Of a stretch of DNA of 64,000 nt, positions 33,196 through 40,913 are shown in pieces; the stretch's first letter is position 1, and each line of letters starts with the position of its first letter. The notes under the pieces are model-generated. The model was not told where the DNA came from. It worked only from the letters and a program-made list of their open reading frames with translations, and searched no databases. The stretch covers positions 2,046,001 to 2,110,000 of the forward strand of contig NZ_CP123923.1 of NCBI RefSeq assembly GCF_030450125.1, read 5' to 3'. The DNA is from Streptomyces sp. WP-1. GTDB lineage: Bacteria; Actinomycetota; Actinomycetes; Streptomycetales; Streptomycetaceae. The position numbers and the translations under genes are program-made.

Positions 33196-34023
33196 TCACC
33201 TTCCCTGCCATTTGGGGGGTCGCTTCTCCGTGAAGGAGGCGTGGAACTCGCGGTAGTCCTCGCCGTTCATCAGCAGCGCCTGGGTCGCCGCGTCCAGTTC
33301 GACCGACGCGGCCAGCGGCATGTCCAGCTCGGCCGTCAGCAGGGCCTTCGTCTGGGCGTGGGCCAGGGCCGGGCCGTCGGCCAGGCGGCGGGCCAGCGCG
33401 GCCGCGGCCTCGTCGGCGTGCCCCTCCTCGGTCAGTTCGCTGATCAGGCCGATCCGCTCGGCCTCGGGCGCGCGGACCGGCTCGCCCAGCATCAGCAGGC
33501 GGGTGGCGTGGCCGAGGCCGACGACCCGGGGCAGCAGATAGGCCGCGCCCATGTCGCCGCCGGACAGGCCGACCCGGGTGAAGAGGAAGGCGAAGCGGGC
33601 GCTCGGGTCGGCGACCCGGAAGTCCGACGCGAGGGCGAGGACGGCGCCGGCGCCCGCCGCGACCCCGTGGACGGCGGCGATCACCGGGTACGGGCATTCG
33701 CGGATCGCCCGTACCACCTGGCCGGTCATCCGGTTGAAGTCGAGCAGCTGGGCGGTGTCCAGGGCGAGGGTGGCGCCGATGATCTCGTCCACGTCGCCGC
33801 CGGAGCAGAACCCGCGCCCCTCCCCGGCCAGCACCAGGGCGCGCACCGCGCGCTCCCGGGACAGCTCGGCCAGCAGGTCGCGCAGGTCGGCGTAGGCGCC
33901 GAAGGTGAGGGCGTTGAGCTTGTCGGGGCGGGCGAGGGTGACCGTGGCGACCCCGTCGGCGATCCGGAGGCGCAGATGCTCCCAGTCGGCGGTGCGGCGG
34001 GCGGAGCCGGTGAAGGGACTCAT
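33196..34023 (-). CDS. Enoyl-CoA hydratase/isomerase
   Basis: A 275-residue crotonase-fold protein. The oxyanion-hole loops are LVLAGEGRGFCSGGDVDEI and AAVHGVAAGAGAVLALASDF. A C-terminal PPKWQGR tail fits PaaG-like isomerases. Glu/Asp at the usual hydratase positions are partly changed (LSGGDMGAAYLLP), so an isomerase or ring-opening hydrolase role is possible. It lies six bases upstream of the monooxygenase/reductase gene in the same leftward operon. Confidence 0.85.
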   Translation of the reverse strand: MSPFTGSARRTADWEHLRLRIADGVATVTLARPDKLNALTFGAYADLRDLLAELSRERAVRALVLAGEGRGFCSGGDVDEIIGATLALDTAQLLDFNRMTGQVVRAIRECPYPVIAAVHGVAAGAGAVLALASDFRVADPSARFAFLFTRVGLSGGDMGAAYLLPRVVGLGHATRLLMLGEPVRAPEAERIGLISELTEEGHADEAAAALARRLADGPALAHAQTKALLTAELDMPLAASVELDAATQALLMNGEDYREFHASFTEKRPPKWQGR

Positions 34024-34337
34024 GACGTGCGGCCTCCTTGGGCGGCGGTGCCGTACGTTGCGCGATCCTCCGAAGTTATCACTCGTTTGTGACTGTCGTC
34101 ACGGGCACGCGACAAGCCGGGGCGCCGAAGGCGTCTTTCGGCCGGATCGCGTCGATCGTCACCGGTGTCACCGGTCGGCCGCGGCGGCCGTAACAGAGGG
34201 CCCCGGCGTGCGCGGCGGGGCGCCGGGGCGGGCAGGGCGCCGGGCACCGGAGCGGGGGTCCCGGGCGAAGCCCGCCGACCGATTCGGACGACCGGGCCCG
34301 TACCATTCCTACAGTCGAAAGCAGGACAGCCTGCTCC
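34024..34337. other. Intergenic control region of the hydratase operon
   Basis: A 314-base region. It contains the TGACTGTCGTCAC site, an AT-richer patch near 34075-34090 suited to a leftward promoter, and GC-rich low-complexity sequence. It is followed by an AGCAGG/CCTGCT hairpin (34320-34335) just before a tiny leader frame. No other gene was supported. Confidence 0.5.
34089..34102 (-). promoter_or_regulatory. PaaX-type operator of the hydratase operon
   Basis: GTGAC-N4-GTCAC is a perfect 5+5 dyad. The TGACTGTCGTCAC within it matches the 20182-20194 site in 12 of 13 positions. It lies 66 bases upstream of the enoyl-CoA hydratase start, where a repressor would block the leftward operon. Confidence 0.6.
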
Positions 34338-34412
34338 ATGAACGGACTCGCCTTGCACGAACGCCCCGCCCGCCCGTCGCCCGACCACCACCCCCGTCGA
34401 GTCACTTCGTGA
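34338..34412 (+). CDS. Possible 24-residue leader peptide
   Basis: ATG 34338 opens a 24-codon frame (MNGLALHERPARPSPDHH...) whose TGA overlaps the GTG start of the next gene. An AGCAGGACAGCCTGCT hairpin covers its ribosome site. It may couple or attenuate translation of the ATPase gene. Weak as a protein, stronger as a control element. Confidence 0.35.
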   Translation: MNGLALHERPARPSPDHHPRRVTS

Positions 34413-34840
34413 CGCCCTTCTGGTCGGCCTCCTGGCGTATGGCGCTGCCGCACACCGCCGCGGCGGTGCCGGTGGCCCGCGCCCTGGTGCGGACGGCCCT
34501 TTCCGAGGTGGAGCACGCGGCCGACTGCGACACGGCGGAGCTGCTCACGGCCGAGCTGGTGGCCAACGCGGTGGAGCACACCGCGGGCCGCGGCCCGATA
34601 GAGCTGGTGGTGGAGCTGCTGCCGACCGGCTGCCAGGTCGAGGTGCACGACCCCGACCCCGCGCCGCCCGGCCGGCTGACCCAGCCGGTCATGGAAGAAC
34701 CGGACCTGTGGCAGGAGGGCGGGCGCGGACTGCTGCTGATCCGCGCCCTGAGCGCCGCCTGCGGACACCGCCCCACCCCGAGGGGCAAGGCGGTGTGGTT
34801 CACACTGCCTGCGATTCCCGCTCCGCGCCGGCCGCTGTGA
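34409..34840 (+). CDS. RsbW-like ATP-binding regulatory protein
   Basis: A 143-residue HATPase_c protein of the streptomycete anti-sigma/regulatory kind: LLTAELVANAVEHTAG is the N box, VEVHDPDP the G1 box, and GGRGLLLIRALSAACGHR the G2 region, with a final KAVWFTL strand. The GTG start at 34409 overlaps the leader stop (GTGA). Partners (anti-anti-sigma, sigma factor) are not adjacent. Its 3' end overlaps the transporter gene tail-to-tail by 41 bases. Confidence 0.75.
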   Translation: MTPFWSASWRMALPHTAAAVPVARALVRTALSEVEHAADCDTAELLTAELVANAVEHTAGRGPIELVVELLPTGCQVEVHDPDPAPPGRLTQPVMEEPDLWQEGGRGLLLIRALSAACGHRPTPRGKAVWFTLPAIPAPRRPL

Positions 34841-36263
34841 CACCGGCCCGGTCCGCCTCGGCGGCCAGGGCGCGGCCCAGCGTGGAGTGCCGGCGCCCGT
34901 AGGCGACGTAGACGAGGAAGCCCACCGCGAGGAACAGCGCGAACTGGATCCAGGTGCGCCAGCCGGTCTCGTACACCAGGTACAGGCAGAAGGCGATGCC
35001 GAGCAGCGGGACCACGGGGTAGAGCGGCACCCGGAAGCTGCGGGCGAGGCCCGGCTCGCGGCGGCGCAGGGTCATCACCGCGAGGTTCACCACGGCCATG
35101 ATCGCGAGCGTGCCGATGGTGCACAGGTTCATCACCGCGTCGAGCGAGGCGAAGGCCGCCGGGAGCGCGAAGACGCCCGCGACGATCAGGGTGCCGACGA
35201 CCGGCGTGGAGGTCTTCGGGGAGACCTTCTCGAAGACGCGCGGGATCAGGCCGTCGCGGGACATCGACATCAGGATGCGCGTCTGGCCGTACATCACCGC
35301 GAGGACCACGGAGGCGATGGCGACGACCGCGCCGAAGGCGATCACGCCGCCGCCGATGGTGGAGCCGGTGACCTGGTTGACGACGTAGGACAGGGCGGCG
35401 GGGCGGCCCGCGACCTGCTTGCCGCCGATGGCGCCGATGGCCGCGAGCGCGACGGCGCAGTACAGCAGCGTCACGATGCCCATGCAGACCATGATCGCCA
35501 CGGGGATGTCGCGGCGCGGGTTCTTGGCCTCCTCACCGGCGGTGGTGATCGCGTCGAAGCCGATGTACGAGAAGAACGCGGCGGTGGTGCCCGCGCCGAT
35601 GCCGCCGAGGCCGGCCGGGGAGAACGGGGTGAGGTTTCCGTGCTTGAAGGCGCTGTAGCCGATCGCGCAGAAGGCGATCAGGATCACCAGCTTGACGGCG
35701 GCCATGGCGGCGGTCGCGCCGGCGCTCTCGCGCACGCCGCGCACCAGCAGCACGGAGGCCATGGCGATCACGAGCACGGCCGGGAGGTTGACGATGCCGC
35801 CGTCGCCCGGACCCGCCGACAGCGCGGCGGGCAGCTGCCAGCCGATGAGGCTGTGCAGCAGCTCGTTGACGTACTGGCTCCAGCCGACCGCGACGGCCGA
35901 GATGGAGATGCCGTACTCCAGCAGCAGGCACCAGCCGACCAGGAAGGCGGTGGACTCGCCGAGGCCGGCGTAGGCGAAGGAGTACGAGGAGCCGGAGACC
36001 GGGATCGCGCCGCCCAGCTCCGCGAAGGAGAAGGCGGTGAACACGCAGGTGATCGCGGCGAGCACGAAGGAGACGACGACGGCGGGGCCGGCCTGGGCGA
36101 CGGAGTCGGAGAGGCCGACGAAGATGCCGGTGCCGACGATGGCGCCGACGCCGAAGCAGATGAGCTGGAAGAGCCCCATCGTGCGCTTCAGGCCGTGTCC
36201 CTCGCGGTCGGCGCCGGATTCGGCGACGAGCAGGTGGGGGGACTTGATGCGGGGAGCGGGCAT
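34800..36263 (-). CDS. Cationic amino acid transporter (APC family)
   Basis: A 487-residue permease with 12 spans. GVGAIVGTGIFVGLSD and FSFAELGGAIPVSGSSYSF are the CAT/APC signature at spans 1-2, and FSYIGFDAITTAGEEAKNPR follows span 6. Its closest functional context is the ornithine carbamoyltransferase and arginine deiminase genes to the right on the same strand, so arginine/ornithine exchange is the likely role. A terminator at 36377-36409 separates it from them. Confidence 0.85.
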   Translation of the reverse strand: MPAPRIKSPHLLVAESGADREGHGLKRTMGLFQLICFGVGAIVGTGIFVGLSDSVAQAGPAVVVSFVLAAITCVFTAFSFAELGGAIPVSGSSYSFAYAGLGESTAFLVGWCLLLEYGISISAVAVGWSQYVNELLHSLIGWQLPAALSAGPGDGGIVNLPAVLVIAMASVLLVRGVRESAGATAAMAAVKLVILIAFCAIGYSAFKHGNLTPFSPAGLGGIGAGTTAAFFSYIGFDAITTAGEEAKNPRRDIPVAIMVCMGIVTLLYCAVALAAIGAIGGKQVAGRPAALSYVVNQVTGSTIGGGVIAFGAVVAIASVVLAVMYGQTRILMSMSRDGLIPRVFEKVSPKTSTPVVGTLIVAGVFALPAAFASLDAVMNLCTIGTLAIMAVVNLAVMTLRRREPGLARSFRVPLYPVVPLLGIAFCLYLVYETGWRTWIQFALFLAVGFLVYVAYGRRHSTLGRALAAEADRAGVTAAGAERESQAV

Positions 36264-36376
36264 TGCGGACGGTGCTCGTTTCTGGTGGTGCGGGCGGCCG
36301 GGTGACGGCCGCCGGTGCGAGCGGCGGGTGCGACGGGTGGCGTCGCGGGTGCGAGCGACGGGACGACGGTCGCGCC

Positions 36377-36409
36377 GGCGGCCTCGGAATGGGTGGTTCC
36401 GAGGCCGCC
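36377..36409 (-). terminator. Perfect 13-bp hairpin terminator
   Basis: GGCGGCCTCGGAA pairs exactly with TTCCGAGGCCGCC around a 7-base loop, 38 bases beyond the ornithine carbamoyltransferase stop. It ends the leftward arginine transcript. Confidence 0.85.
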
Positions 36410-36446
36410 GATCAGGATAATCCCTGGTCGGCGGAGGGCAACAGAC

Positions 36447-37457
36447 TCAGCGGCCGAGTGTGGCGACCAGCACGGCCTTGATGGTGTGCAGCCGGTTCTC
36501 GGCCTGGTCGAAGACGACGGAGTACGCCGATTCGAACACCTCGTCGGTGACCTCCAGGGAGGTCAGGCCGTACGCCTCGTGGATCTCCTGGCCGACCTTG
36601 GTGCCGAGGTCGTGGAAGGCGGGCAGGCAGTGCAGGAACCTGACGTCCGGGTTGCCGGTGGCGCGCAGGACGTCCATGGTCACGGCGTACGGCGCGAGCG
36701 CCTTGATCCGGTCGGCCCAGACCTCCTTGGGCTCGCCCATGGAGACCCAGACGTCGGTGGCGACGAAGTCGGCGCCGCGGACGCCCTCCGCGATGTCCTC
36801 GGTCAGGGTGATCACCGCGCCGCTGGTCCTCGCCAGCTCGCGGGCGCGGGCCACGATCTGCGGGGCGGGCCAGTACTCCTCGGGCGCGACGATGCGGACG
36901 TCCATGCCGAGCAGGGCGCCGGTGACCAGGTAGGAGTTGCCCATGTTGAAGCGGGCGTCGCCGAGGTAGGCGAAGGCGGTCCCGGTCAGCGGCTTGGCGC
37001 AGTGCTCGGTCATGGTGAGCACGTCGGCCAGCATCTGGGTGGGGTGCCAGTCGTCGGTGAGCCCGTTGTAGACGGGCACGCCGGCCCGGGCGGCCAGCTC
37101 CTCGACCTTGGCCTGGCTGTCGCCGCGGTACTCGATGCCGTCGAACATCCGGCCGAGCACCCGGGCGGTGTCCCCCACGGACTCCTTGTGCCCGATCTGC
37201 GAGCCGGACGGGTCGAGGTACGTCGTGCGGGCGCCCTGGTCGGCGGCCGCGACCTCGAACGCGCAGCGGGTGCGCGTCGAGGTCTTCTCGAAGATCAACG
37301 CGATATGACGGCCCCGGAGGTGCTGGACCTCGGTCCCGGCCCGCTTGGCGGCCTTCAGCTCCGCGGCCAGCTCGATCAGGCCGCGGAACTCCTCCTCGGT
37401 GAAGTCCAGCTCCTTGAGGAAGTGGCGGCCGGCGAGGGCGGTCGGGACTGTCGCCAT
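36447..37457 (-). CDS. Ornithine carbamoyltransferase
   Basis: A 336-residue OTC. The carbamoyl phosphate loop is [27 protein letters not shown], a VSMGEP-type loop and [10 protein letters not shown] (catalytic Cys) complete the active site. The length and the [19 protein letters not shown] opening match catabolic OTCs. With arginine deiminase just upstream it would split citrulline into carbamoyl phosphate and ornithine. No carbamate kinase gene is adjacent in the window. Confidence 0.92.
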   Translation of the reverse strand: MATVPTALAGRHFLKELDFTEEEFRGLIELAAELKAAKRAGTEVQHLRGRHIALIFEKTSTRTRCAFEVAAADQGARTTYLDPSGSQIGHKESVGDTARVLGRMFDGIEYRGDSQAKVEELAARAGVPVYNGLTDDWHPTQMLADVLTMTEHCAKPLTGTAFAYLGDARFNMGNSYLVTGALLGMDVRIVAPEEYWPAPQIVARARELARTSGAVITLTEDIAEGVRGADFVATDVWVSMGEPKEVWADRIKALAPYAVTMDVLRATGNPDVRFLHCLPAFHDLGTKVGQEIHEAYGLTSLEVTDEVFESAYSVVFDQAENRLHTIKAVLVATLGR

Positions 37458-37553
37458 GGGGGGCGCTCCAGGGGTACAGGGGTACGGCTGTAGATACTCC
37501 GGAATTCTATACGACCTTCAGTAAGTTTATGCAGCCCCGTGAGGTGCGGCTTC

Positions 37554-38777
37554 TCACACAGGATCCCGTTCCACCGGACAGCTCATGCACCGGGGTCCGC
37601 CCCGGCCCCGCCCCAGCTCGCTGCCCGGGATCTCGATGACCTCGATGCCCTGTTTGCGCAGATGGGTGTTGGTGGTGGAGTTGCGTTCATAGGCGACGAC
37701 GACACCGGGTTCGACGGCGAGCACATTGCAGCCGTCGTCCCACTGCTCGCGCTCGGCCGCGTGCACGTCCTGGGTGGCGGTCAGCACCCGGATCTCGCCG
37801 AGCCCGAGGGCGGCGGCGATCGCGCGGTGCATGTGCTCCGGCGGGTGGTCGGTGACCTTCAGCTCCTTCTCGCTCACGCCCGGTTCGATGGTGTACGAGC
37901 GCAGCATGCCGAGCCCGGCGTACTGGGTGAAGGTGTCGCCGTCGACCATCGTCATCACCGTGTCGAGGTGCATGAAGGCGCGCCGCTTGGGCATGTCGAG
38001 CGCCACGATCGTACGGGCGGACCCGGCCGCGAACAGTTTGTGCGCGAGCATCTCCACGGCCTGCGGGGTGGTGCGCTCACTCATCCCGACGAGGACCGCG
38101 CCGTTGCCGATCACCAGGACGTCGCCGCCCTCGATGGTGGAGGGGTAGTCGGCCTGGCCCTGGGACCAGATGTGGAACGGCTCGTCGCAAAAGAGCGGAT
38201 GGTGCCGGTAGATCGCCTCGAAATGCACGGTCTCGCGCTGCCGGGCGGGCAGCCGCATGGCGTTGATGGAGACCCCGTCGTAGATCCAGGCGGAGGTGTC
38301 GCGGGTGAAGAGGTGGTTGGGCAGCGGGGCGAGGAGGAATTCGTCCAGGTCCATCACATGGAAGCGGACGGAGGTCGGCTCCGCGTGCGCCGCGAGGAAC
38401 TCCCGCTTGGTCATGCCGCCGACGAGCGCCTCGGCCAGCTCGCGGGCGGGCAGGTTCTCGAAGGCGGCGCGCAGATGGGAGGTGGCGAGGGGGCCGTACT
38501 CCCGCTCGTCGAAGACGCGGTCGAGGACCAGGGTGCGGGCCTCGGGCAGCTCCAGGGCCTCGACCAGCAGATCGCCGAAGAGGTGGACGGCGACGCCCCG
38601 GTCGCGCAGGACGTCCGCGAAGCCGTCGTGTTCGGCGCGGGCCCGGCGCACCCAGAGGACGTCGTCGAAGAGGAGGGCGTCCTTGTTGCTGGGGGTGAGC
38701 CTTTTGAGCTCGAGATCGGGCCGGTGCAGGATGACGCGGCGCAGCCGCCCGGCCTCGGAGTCGACATGGAATCCCAT
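37554..38777 (-). CDS. arcA: Arginine deiminase
   Basis: A 407-residue arginine deiminase, full family length. Active-site parts are [23 protein letters not shown] and the nucleophile in [10 protein letters not shown] near the C-terminus; an [21 protein letters not shown]-terminal loop is typical. ATG 38777 is chosen because the frame upstream contains nothing of the family. A 96-base gap to the OTC gene holds an AT-rich patch (about 37500-37530) that could bind ArgR or start a second transcript. Confidence 0.92.
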   Translation of the reverse strand: MGFHVDSEAGRLRRVILHRPDLELKRLTPSNKDALLFDDVLWVRRARAEHDGFADVLRDRGVAVHLFGDLLVEALELPEARTLVLDRVFDEREYGPLATSHLRAAFENLPARELAEALVGGMTKREFLAAHAEPTSVRFHVMDLDEFLLAPLPNHLFTRDTSAWIYDGVSINAMRLPARQRETVHFEAIYRHHPLFCDEPFHIWSQGQADYPSTIEGGDVLVIGNGAVLVGMSERTTPQAVEMLAHKLFAAGSARTIVALDMPKRRAFMHLDTVMTMVDGDTFTQYAGLGMLRSYTIEPGVSEKELKVTDHPPEHMHRAIAAALGLGEIRVLTATQDVHAAEREQWDDGCNVLAVEPGVVVAYERNSTTNTHLRKQGIEVIEIPGSELGRGRGGPRCMSCPVERDPV

Positions 38778-38874
38778 GTGACCATCCTGACCACCGGGGA
38801 CCGGATTCACCCTCCCCTCGGCCATTTCGGAGCGCTCTTGTTGCGACTTCAGTTCGATCGCCTCCACCTCGGGA

Positions 38875-38925
38875 GGTTGTCGTCTACTTGACGACAACCG
38901 GATGCCCCGCTTATCGTCTTGACGA
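38875..38925. promoter_or_regulatory. Two dyads in the arcA/SPFH divergent region
   Basis: GGTTGTCGTC and GACGACAACC form a perfect 10+10 dyad with a 5-base spacer (38875-38899). TCGTC-TT-GACGA (38914-38925) repeats the half-site, centred about 32 bases away, three helical turns. The second dyad ends 23 bases before the SPFH start. It looks like a tandem operator of an unknown repressor. Confidence 0.6.
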
Positions 38926-38948
38926 CGAAAAGAAGCGAGGGGGGCCTC

Positions 38949-40004
38949 ATGGCCGACATCACCCGGCGTCTCGGCTGGCGCCATCTGCGGGGCACACCGA
39001 CGGCCCACATCCGCCATCACCGCTCCGGGACGTTGGTGCACGACGGCCCCGGACTCAGCTTCTGGTTCCGCTCGTTGACGGCCGCCCTCTCGGAAGTGCC
39101 GGTGGACGACCGTGAGCTGGCGATGACCTTCCACGCCCGTACGGCCGACTTCCAGGACGTGACGGTGCAGGCGACGGTCACCTACCGCATCGGCGACCCG
39201 GCGCTCGCCGCCGCCCGGCTCGACTTCTCGGTCGACCCGGACACCGGCGCCTGGCGGGGCACGCCGCTGGAGCAACTGGCCACCCTGCTCACGGAGACGG
39301 CGCAGGAGCACGCCCTGGACGTGCTGGCCCGCACCCCGCTGTCGGCCGCGCTGACCGACGGGGTGAGCGCGGTGCGCGAGCGGCTCGCGGCCGGGCTCGC
39401 GGCACAGCCCCGGCTGCCGGACACCGGGGTCGAGGTGGTCGCGGTGCGCGTGGTGGCCGTACGCCCCGAGCCCGAGGTCGAACGCGCGCTGCGCACCCCC
39501 GCGCGGGAGCAGATCCAGCAGGAGGCGGACCGGGCGACGTACGAGCGGCGCGCGGTGGCCGTCGAGCGGGAGCGCGCGATCGCCGAGAACGAGCTGGCCA
39601 GCCGCATCGAACTCGCCCGGCGCGAGGAGCAGTTGGTGGAGCAGCGCGGCACCAACGCCCGGCGCGAGGCGGAGGAGCAGGCGGCCGCGGACGCGGTGCG
39701 GGCGGAGGCCGAGGCGGCCCGCACGGTACGGCTCGCGGAGGCCGAGGCGGACAAGGTGGTACGGCTGGCCCGCGCGGCGGCCGAGCAGGAGCGCGAGGTG
39801 GGCGAGGCGCGGGCGCAGGCGCGGGCGGCGTGGCTGCGGGTGCACGGCGAGGCGGACGTGGCGACGCTGCACGCGCTGGCGGCGATGCGGGTGGCGGAGA
39901 ATCTGCCGGACATCGAGAGCGTGACGATCTCGCCGGATGTGCTGACGGGGTTGCTGGCGAAGCTCGGTGGGGCGGGCTCCGGTTCCGGCGGGGCCGGGGC
40001 GTGA
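38949..40004 (+). CDS. SPFH/Band 7 domain protein
   Basis: A 351-residue protein. After residue 25 an SPFH-like beta domain runs to about 170 ([20 protein letters not shown]). Then comes a long Glu/Arg/Ala-rich coiled coil to about 300 and a Gly-rich tail. There is no N-terminal membrane span, so it would be peripheral or cytosolic. GAGGGGGGC precedes ATG 38949. Its stop overlaps the next start (GTGA), pairing it with a NAD-kinase-like protein. Function is unknown. Confidence 0.78.
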   Translation: MADITRRLGWRHLRGTPTAHIRHHRSGTLVHDGPGLSFWFRSLTAALSEVPVDDRELAMTFHARTADFQDVTVQATVTYRIGDPALAAARLDFSVDPDTGAWRGTPLEQLATLLTETAQEHALDVLARTPLSAALTDGVSAVRERLAAGLAAQPRLPDTGVEVVAVRVVAVRPEPEVERALRTPAREQIQQEADRATYERRAVAVERERAIAENELASRIELARREEQLVEQRGTNARREAEEQAAADAVRAEAEAARTVRLAEAEADKVVRLARAAAEQEREVGEARAQARAAWLRVHGEADVATLHALAAMRVAENLPDIESVTISPDVLTGLLAKLGGAGSGSGGAGA

Positions 40005-40891
40005 GTCTCGCGCCGCGGGCCGTGCTGGTCCATCGCACCACGGAGTACGAGGAGTTGGTGGCCCGGTACGGCACGCACGGCCAGGCCGCGTTCGTGCTCG
40101 CCTCCCGGGGCCGGGACATCGAGGAGATCGCGGCCCGGCACCAAGGGACGCGGCGGGCGCTGGCGGAGGTGGCGGCGGCCGTGCCGCTCACCTGGCGGCA
40201 GGCCCGGGTGGAACGCGCGGACCTCGAACGGTTCCTGTTCGCGCCCGAGGACGTCGTCGTGGTCGTCGGACAGGACGGTCTGGTCGCCAACGTGGCGAAG
40301 TATCTGACCGGGCAGCCGGTGATCGGCATCGACACCGACCCGGGACGCAATCCGGGGGTGCTGGTACGGCACCGGCCGCGGGACGCGGCGAAGTTGCTCG
40401 CTGCACCGAGTACTGGCTGCGAGGAGCTGACGATGGTGGCGGCGGAGGCCGACGACACGCAGCGGCTGGTCGCGCTCAACGAGATCTACCTCGGCGCGGC
40501 GGGCCACCAGACCGCCCGGTACCGCCTGGGTCTCGACGGCGACAGGGGTGCCGTCGAGACCCAGGCCTCCTCCGGGGTCCTCGTGGGTACGGGGACGGGC
40601 GCCACGGGCTGGCTCCGCTCCCTGTGGCAGGAGCGGGGCGCGCACCTCCCGCTCCCCTCCCCCACCGAGCCCCGCCTCCTCTGGTACGTCCGCGAGGCCT
40701 GGCCCTCCCCGGCCACCGGTACGACCCTGGTCGCCGGGCAACTGGACACGTCCGCCACCCTGACCCTCACCGTGGAGTCCGACCACCTCATCGCCTTCGG
40801 CGACGGCATCGAGACCGACGCGCTCCAGCTGACGTGGGGGCAGCGGGTCCGGGTGGGGGTGTGGGGGGAGCGGCTGCGGCTGGTGGGGTGA
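40001..40891 (+). CDS. NAD-kinase-like protein with altered GGDG motif
   Basis: A 296-residue protein with NAD kinase order. [17 protein letters not shown] stands where GGDGT is expected. Then come [25 protein letters not shown] (the NE/D motif) and [15 protein letters not shown] in place of STPTGSTAY. The first Gly-to-Gln change and the loss of Thr make the catalytic loop unusual. It is still full length, so either a divergent kinase or a nucleotide-binding sensor. It is co-translated with the SPFH gene. Confidence 0.7.
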   Translation: MSLAPRAVLVHRTTEYEELVARYGTHGQAAFVLASRGRDIEEIAARHQGTRRALAEVAAAVPLTWRQARVERADLERFLFAPEDVVVVVGQDGLVANVAKYLTGQPVIGIDTDPGRNPGVLVRHRPRDAAKLLAAPSTGCEELTMVAAEADDTQRLVALNEIYLGAAGHQTARYRLGLDGDRGAVETQASSGVLVGTGTGATGWLRSLWQERGAHLPLPSPTEPRLLWYVREAWPSPATGTTLVAGQLDTSATLTLTVESDHLIAFGDGIETDALQLTWGQRVRVGVWGERLRLVG

Positions 40892-40913
40892 GGGCACCCG
40901 GCTCGGGGGCGCC

